A stretch of 64,000 nt of DNA from Streptomyces katrae. Its GTDB lineage: Bacteria; Actinomycetota; Actinomycetes; Streptomycetales; Streptomycetaceae. The notes beneath the pieces were generated by a model. It worked only from the letters and a program-made list of their open reading frames with translations. It was not told the DNA's origin and made no database searches. The position numbers and the translations under genes were made by a program. The number at the start of each line of letters is the position of its first letter. Position 1 is the stretch's first letter. The stretch spans positions 930,001 to 994,000 of the forward strand of contig NZ_CP020042.1 in the NCBI RefSeq assembly GCF_002028425.1, in the 5' to 3' direction. This document shows positions 60,150-64,000 of this stretch, one piece after another.

Positions 60150-61300
60150 GGTCTCAGAGAAGGGTTGGGGACGGACTCAGCGACCCTTCGGGGTCGTCGG
60201 GGGCCGCCTCGCCAAGCATCCGGGCCGACGGAATTGCCATCCGGGGCCGCAATCCGCGACAGATCGCTACGCGCTCCTCATTTCTCAGCGTCCGCCGCCT
60301 GTCTGGGGTCGCTGCCCGCAGGGAAGGCCGACAGGATCGTCATCCGGGCTGGCGGGCGCATCAAATCGCTACGCGCTCCTCTGACTTCAGCGTCCGGCGA
60401 CCGCCTGGGGCCGCTGCCCGCACCAAAAGCCGACGGAATTGGCATCCGAAGCCGCCAAGCGCCCCAGATCGCTACGCGCTCCTCTCTTCTCGGCGTCCGG
60501 CAGCCGCCATGGGCTGATACCTGCACCAAATGACGAACAGAGCAGCATCCGGGGCTCGCGGGCGCGTCAGATCGCTACGCGCTCCTCGAATTCCGGCGTC
60601 CGACGGCCGTCTGGGGCTGGTGACGGCACCAAAAGCCGATCCGCAGAGCATCCCGGCCCAAGACGGCCATCAGCCGCCGAGAAATGAGGAGCGCGTAGCG
60701 ATCTGACGCGCCTGGGGTCGCCTGATGGCCTTCTCGTCGGCATTTCGTGCAGGCAGCAACCCCGGACGGCCGCCGGACGCCGAAAAGAGGGGAGCGCGTA
60801 GCGATTTGTCGCGCCCACCGGCCCCGGATGCCAATTCCGTCGGCTTTTGGTGCGGGCAGCGGCCCCAGACGGGTCGCGGACGCCGGAATTCGAGGAGCGC
60901 GTAGCGATTTGATGCGCCCACTGGCCCCGGACGCCGGATCCGTCGTCCTTTTCTGCGGGCAGCGGCCCCAGACGGGCGCCGGACGCTGAGAAATGAGAAG
61001 CGCGTAGCGATCTGTCGCGGATTGCCGCCCCGCACGGCAATCCTGGCGGCCCGGATGCTTGGCGAGGCGGCCCCCGGCCCCCCGGCTGGTCGCTGAGGGA
61101 GCCGGATGGTCAAGGTACGACCGTGCCGTCCTTTTGGGGGTTTCCCGGCAGTCCTTGTCTTTCCGGGGCGGGCCGCCCTGTCAAGGGTCGCCGCAGGCGA
61201 TCGCGAAGCGACGCGACCGAAGGGAGCGCCCTTGACAGGGCGGCCCGAACCGGAAGGACAGTGGGACTGACGGGAAAGCCCCAACCCCTCTCTGAGACCG
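60150..61300. repeat. Large inverted array of eight repeats, about 103-bp period (4 forward, 4 inverted)
   Basis: The core GATCGCTACGCGCTCCTC occurs on the + strand at 60262, 60364, 60467 and 60570. Its reverse complement ends at 60703, 60806, 60909 and 61012, so units are spaced 102-103 bp and the whole is symmetric about 60637. Other conserved blocks per unit are GCGTCCG, GGGGCCGCTGCCCGCACC and AAAAGCCGACGGAATTGGCA. The outer arms also mirror: GCCTCGCCAAGCATCCGGGC (left, about 60205) and GCCCGGATGCTTGGCGAGGC (right, about 61049). A CGGTCTCAGAGA box at 60149 is matched by TCTCTGAGACCG at 61289. The arms are diverged, so this is not an assembly artefact of a perfect palindrome. No ORF is supported. 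Function unknown. Confidence 0.85.
61148..61275. repeat. Hairpin element inserted in the right arm of the array
   Basis: GGGCCGCCCTGTCAAGGG (61170-61187) and its exact complement (61229-61246) form an 18-bp stem. The outer similarity CGGCAGTCCTTGTCTTTCCGG versus CCGGAAGGACAGTGGGACTGACG extends it. The left arm of the array has no counterpart, so this unit looks like a separate hairpin or MITE-like insertion. Confidence 0.7.
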
Positions 61301-61519
61301 CCGAGCGGGAACCCCGCCCCTCCCCACCCGTCGCCCGGCTGTCGGGTTCCGCGCCGGGGTGGTCGCTGCCGCCACACCGCGCCGCTGCTTCAGGCAGGGC
61401 CCCGGTGGTCCCCGCCCCCACGCCGCCCCTCCCCGCCGGACGGTCCCGCCACCACCCCGCCGCGAGGCGGGTGGGCAATCACCGGCCCGCCCCGGCGCCT
61501 CGAGGGGGCAGAAGCCCGC

Positions 61520-62434
61520 CTAACACCCCGGCACCCGTTCCCCCTCCCGCGACAGGGCCGCCAGGACCGGGGCGATCAGGGGGTGGGTTTCCGCTCCCCG
61601 GCGGGTGGCGGCGAAGACGCGGCGGGTGGCGGAGGGGCCCGTGACCGGGCGGACGCGGACCTCCTTGAGGTCCATGCCGCGCAGGGCCGAGCGCGGGACC
61701 AGGGCCACCCCGGCGCCCGCGCCGACCAGGGCGGTCACCGCGCGGAAGTCGTCGGAGGAGTGCACGAACCGGGGCTGGAAGCCCGCCAGTTCGCAGGCCA
61801 GCAGTGTCACGTCGTGGCAGGGGTTGCCCGGGTACTGGCCCACCCATTCCGCGTCGGAGAGGTCCGCCAGGGCGACGGCGGGGAGGTCGGCCAGCGGGTG
61901 TCCTGCCGGCAGGACCGCGTCGAAGGGCTCGGCGTACAGCGGGATCACCGACAGGCGGCCGTCGTCGGCGCCCGGCGCGCCCCGGTACTCGACCGCCAGG
62001 GCCAGGTCGGCCTCCCCGTCGAGCAGCTGCAGCAGGCTCTGGTCGCCCTCGGCGTCGCGGACGCGGAGCCTGATGCCCGGGTACTCCCGCGCGAGACGGG
62101 CTATGGCCGGGGCCAGGACCTCGGCGATGCCGGTCGCGAAGGCCGCGACCGTGACCTCGCCGGCCGCTCCGCCCGCGTAGGCGGCGAGTTCCGCCTCGGC
62201 GCGTTCCAGCTGGGCGAGCACCTCGTGGGCGTGGGCGAGGAGGATCTCCCCGGCCGCGGTGAGCCGTACCCCGCGGCCGCTGCGGTGGAGCAGGGTGTGG
62301 CCGGTCTCCTGTTCCAGCGCGGCGAGCTGCTGGGAGACGGCGGAGGGGGTGAGGTACAGGGCTGCGGCCGCGGCGGTCACCGTACGGTGGTCCGCCACGG
62401 CCCGCAGGATGCGCAGCCGGCGGGGGTCGATCAC
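61520..62434 (-). CDS. LysR-family transcriptional regulator
   Basis: 304 aa. N-terminal HTH RLRILRAVADHRTVTAAAAALYLTPSAVSQQLAALEQETGHTLL is canonical for LysR; the rest is a periplasmic-binding-like effector domain (GEVTVAAFATGIAEVLAPAIARL, VALVPRSALRG). GTG 62434 is immediately preceded by GGAGGG, an unusually short spacing. It lies 12 bp downstream of kbl and is probably co-transcribed with it, so it may regulate threonine/glycine use. The interval before its 3' end abuts the repeat array. Confidence 0.88.
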   Translation of the reverse strand: MIDPRRLRILRAVADHRTVTAAAAALYLTPSAVSQQLAALEQETGHTLLHRSGRGVRLTAAGEILLAHAHEVLAQLERAEAELAAYAGGAAGEVTVAAFATGIAEVLAPAIARLAREYPGIRLRVRDAEGDQSLLQLLDGEADLALAVEYRGAPGADDGRLSVIPLYAEPFDAVLPAGHPLADLPAVALADLSDAEWVGQYPGNPCHDVTLLACELAGFQPRFVHSSDDFRAVTALVGAGAGVALVPRSALRGMDLKEVRVRPVTGPSATRRVFAATRRGAETHPLIAPVLAALSREGERVPGC

Positions 62435-62446
62435 CCCTCCATGATG

Positions 62447-63655
62447 TCAGCCCTGAGCAGCGGAAAGCGCCGCGCGGGCGTCCACGAAGGCGGCCACCGC
62501 GCGCTCCACGTCGGCCGTCGAGTGGGCCGCGGAGAGCTGGACGCGGATGCGTGCCTGGCCCATCGGCACGACGGGGTAGGAGAAGCCGATGACGTACACG
62601 CCGCGCTCCAGGAGCAGCTCCGCCATCCGGGCCGCCTCCGCGGCGTCTCCGATCATGACGGGGGCGATGGCGTGGTCGCCGGGCAGGATCTCGAAGCCGG
62701 CCTCGGTCATCTTCGTGCGGAACAGCTTGGTGTTGGCGGCGAGCTGGTCGCGCAGGTCACCGGCGGACTCCAGGAGGTCGAGGACCTTGAGGGAGGCGGC
62801 GGCGATGACCGGGGCGAGGGAGTTGGAGAAGAGGTACGGGCGCGAGCGCTGGCGCAGCAGCTCGACGATCTCGGCGCGGGCGGCGACGTAGCCGCCGGAG
62901 GCGCCGCCGAGGGCCTTGCCGAGGGTGCCGGTGATGATGTCGATCCGGTCCATGACGCCGTGCAGCTCGGGGGTGCCGCGGCCGCCGGGGCCGACGAAGC
63001 CGACGGCGTGGGAGTCGTCGACCATGACCATGGCGTCGTAGCGGTCGGCGAGGTCGCAGATCTCGGTGAGGGGGGCGACGTAGCCGTCCATGGAGAAGAC
63101 GCCGTCGGTGACGATGAGCTTGCGGCGGGCGCCGCCCTCGGTGGCGGTCTTGAGCTGGGCTTCCAGGTCCGCCATGTCGCGGTTGGCGTAGCGGAAGCGG
63201 CGGGCCTTGGAGAGGCGGATGCCGTCGATGATGGAGGCGTGGTTGAGGGCGTCGGAGATGACCGCGTCCTCGGCGCCGAGGAGGGTCTCGAAGACGCCGC
63301 CGTTGGCGTCGAAGCAGGAGGAGTAGAGGATCGTGTCCTCCTGGCCGAGGAAGGCCGACAGGCGGGCCTCGAGCTCCTTGTGGACCTCCTGGGTTCCGCA
63401 GATGAAGCGGACCGAGGCCATGCCGTAGCCCCAGCGGTCGAGGGCGTCCTTTGCGGCGGCGACGACCTCGGGGTGGTCGGCGAGGCCGAGGTAGTTGTTG
63501 GCGCAGAAGTTGAGGACCTCGCCGGGGGCGCCGCCCGCGGTGACGGCGACGGCGGCGTTCTGCGGGGTGCCGATGACGCGCTCGGGCTTGTGCAGGCCGG
63601 CGGCGCGGATCTCGGCGAGGGTGGCGCGCAGGTCCTCGCGGACGGACTCGAACAT
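62447..63655 (-). CDS. kbl: Glycine C-acetyltransferase (2-amino-3-ketobutyrate CoA ligase)
   Basis: 402 aa, PLP alpha-oxoamine synthase. Motifs are [53 protein letters not shown] and the PLP Lys in [14 protein letters not shown]. Cleaves 2-amino-3-ketobutyrate with CoA to glycine and acetyl-CoA, the second step of threonine degradation. ATG 63655 has AAGGAGA eight bases upstream. Downstream of the tdh gene, which supplies its substrate. Confidence 0.95.
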   Translation of the reverse strand: MFESVREDLRATLAEIRAAGLHKPERVIGTPQNAAVAVTAGGAPGEVLNFCANNYLGLADHPEVVAAAKDALDRWGYGMASVRFICGTQEVHKELEARLSAFLGQEDTILYSSCFDANGGVFETLLGAEDAVISDALNHASIIDGIRLSKARRFRYANRDMADLEAQLKTATEGGARRKLIVTDGVFSMDGYVAPLTEICDLADRYDAMVMVDDSHAVGFVGPGGRGTPELHGVMDRIDIITGTLGKALGGASGGYVAARAEIVELLRQRSRPYLFSNSLAPVIAAASLKVLDLLESAGDLRDQLAANTKLFRTKMTEAGFEILPGDHAIAPVMIGDAAEAARMAELLLERGVYVIGFSYPVVPMGQARIRVQLSAAHSTADVERAVAAFVDARAALSAAQG

Positions 63656-63700
63656 GGTCGGTTCTCCTTGTGCGGTGTGTCGTCCGGCGGACGGGAGGTG

Positions 63701-63744
63701 GGGCCGGGCCCCGCGGAGGGGGGAGGGTGTGCGGGGCCCGGCCC
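63701..63744. terminator. 14-bp hairpin in the tdh-kbl intergenic region
   Basis: GGGCCGGGCCCCGC pairs with GCGGGGCCCGGCCC, loop of 16. It could attenuate or separate tdh and kbl transcription. Confidence 0.6.
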
Positions 63745-63852
63745 GAGGGAGATGGTCTTGTGGTTGCCCGGTCTCGGCCGCCGCGACACGCGTACCGGCG
63801 GACGGGCCTGCGGGCCGTGCGGCGCCCCCGGCGCGGGGACGCCCGGCCCGGG

Positions 63853-63874
63853 CCGGGCGGTGCGGACCGCCCGG
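63853..63874. terminator. 9-bp hairpin just after tdh
   Basis: CCGGGCGGT-GCGG-ACCGCCCGG, 14 bp past the tdh stop on its own strand. Confidence 0.6.
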
Positions 63875-63887
63875 CGCCGGGGTGGGG

Positions 63888-64000
63888 CTACTTGGTCCAG
63901 TCCAGGATGATCTTGCCGCTGCGGGCGGTGGAGGCCTCGTCGAAGGCGGCCTGGAAGTCGGTGTGCGAGTAGCGGCCGGTGATGACCGGGGTCAGGTCGA
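63888..64000 (-). CDS. tdh: L-threonine 3-dehydrogenase, C-terminal end (runs off right edge)
   Basis: The last 36 codons before TAG 63888-63890 read [21 protein letters not shown], then [12 protein letters not shown], the characteristic tail of zinc-dependent L-threonine 3-dehydrogenase. The enzyme oxidises threonine to 2-amino-3-ketobutyrate, which kbl cleaves. The start is outside the window. The 230-bp gap to kbl holds two hairpins. Confidence 0.88.
   Translation of the reverse strand, partial: DLTPVITGRYSHTDFQAAFDEASTARSGKIILDWTK

Noticed and set aside
60240-61040. CRISPR array
   Set aside because: Repeats are 103 bp apart, occur in both orientations, and the sequence between cores is itself conserved, unlike unique spacers. 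No cas genes are present.
60278-61377. Protein-coding reading of the repeat array
   Set aside because: Frames give repeated Arg/Ser/Pro-rich strings without start sites or fold-like patterns; they reflect the DNA repeat.
1-64000. tRNA, rRNA or known riboswitch genes
   Set aside because: No cloverleaf, ribosomal or riboswitch core sequence was recognised by eye; a covariance search would be needed to exclude small RNAs.

Overview
The window is high-GC actinobacterial DNA and almost certainly comes from a Streptomyces chromosome. Supporting signs are frequent GTG (and one TTG) starts, strong third-position GC bias, ATGA/GTGA gene overlaps, and Streptomyces-typical families: an NsdB-like TPR regulator, an SCO4226-type nickel-binding protein, a SAV_915-type protein, DUF397, and a helix-turn-helix/ImmA-IrrE/MAB_1171c-type trio. 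Everything here comes from reading the sequence; no database search was run.

Layout. 1-11.7 kb: a partial APC permease, a two-subunit molybdenum hydroxylase, the nickel-binding protein, a PAS-SpoIIE phosphatase, the NsdB-like regulator, a phosphotransferase-fold protein and a Tat-exported 3-ketosteroid dehydrogenase-like flavoprotein. 11.2-16.6 kb: the regulator/peptidase/membrane trio, a mycothiol-dependent isomerase-like gene with an apparent 3' frameshift, and a 166-bp palindromic element lying between two convergent genes. 16.7-32.7 kb: an acyl-CoA and steroid-catabolism-like block. It holds a DUF35 protein with two Cys-less thiolase-fold proteins (an Rv3521-3523-like order), an EchA19-like hydratase divergent from a FadD19-like ligase (an Rv3516/Rv3515c-like order), a hydrolase, phenylacetate-CoA ligase, YihY/BrkB protein, SDR, two more acyl-CoA ligases, a nitronate-monooxygenase-like protein, and a cation exchanger interrupted by an amber codon. 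A site matching the mycobacterial KstR consensus lies in the echA19/fadD19 promoter region. A second lies upstream of an acyl-CoA dehydrogenase at 53 kb.

33-41.5 kb: a serine hydrolase with a low-complexity N-terminus, a degenerate IS5-family element, a truncated aryl-AMP ligase, two VOC proteins, and a TetR repressor with two palindromic operators controlling an FAD monooxygenase and a deazaflavin-dependent reductase. 41.6-47 kb: a tightly overlapping operon of MpaB-family oxygenase, Ser/Thr kinase with TPRs, and phytoene-desaturase-like oxidoreductase. 47-49 kb: a SAV_915-type protein and diaminopimelate decarboxylase. 49.6-51.9 kb: a three-gene operon of EspC-like helical protein, WXG plus lysozyme-like protein, and lipoprotein. 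53-57 kb: a Gly-rich/Ig pseudogene and an aldolase-SIS-DeoR sugar module. 57.3-59.8 kb: MarR-MFS, a DUF1330 remnant and a small secreted Cys-rich peptide. 60.1-61.3 kb: a large non-coding inverted array of eight copies of a repeat of about 103 bp. 61.5-64 kb: LysR, kbl and partial tdh (threonine degradation).

The most unusual items are the 103-bp inverted array, the KstR-type sites with the Cys-less thiolase/DUF35 set, the WXG-lysozyme operon, the palindromic element that supplies stop codons to both flanking genes, and several genes broken by point or homopolymer changes.
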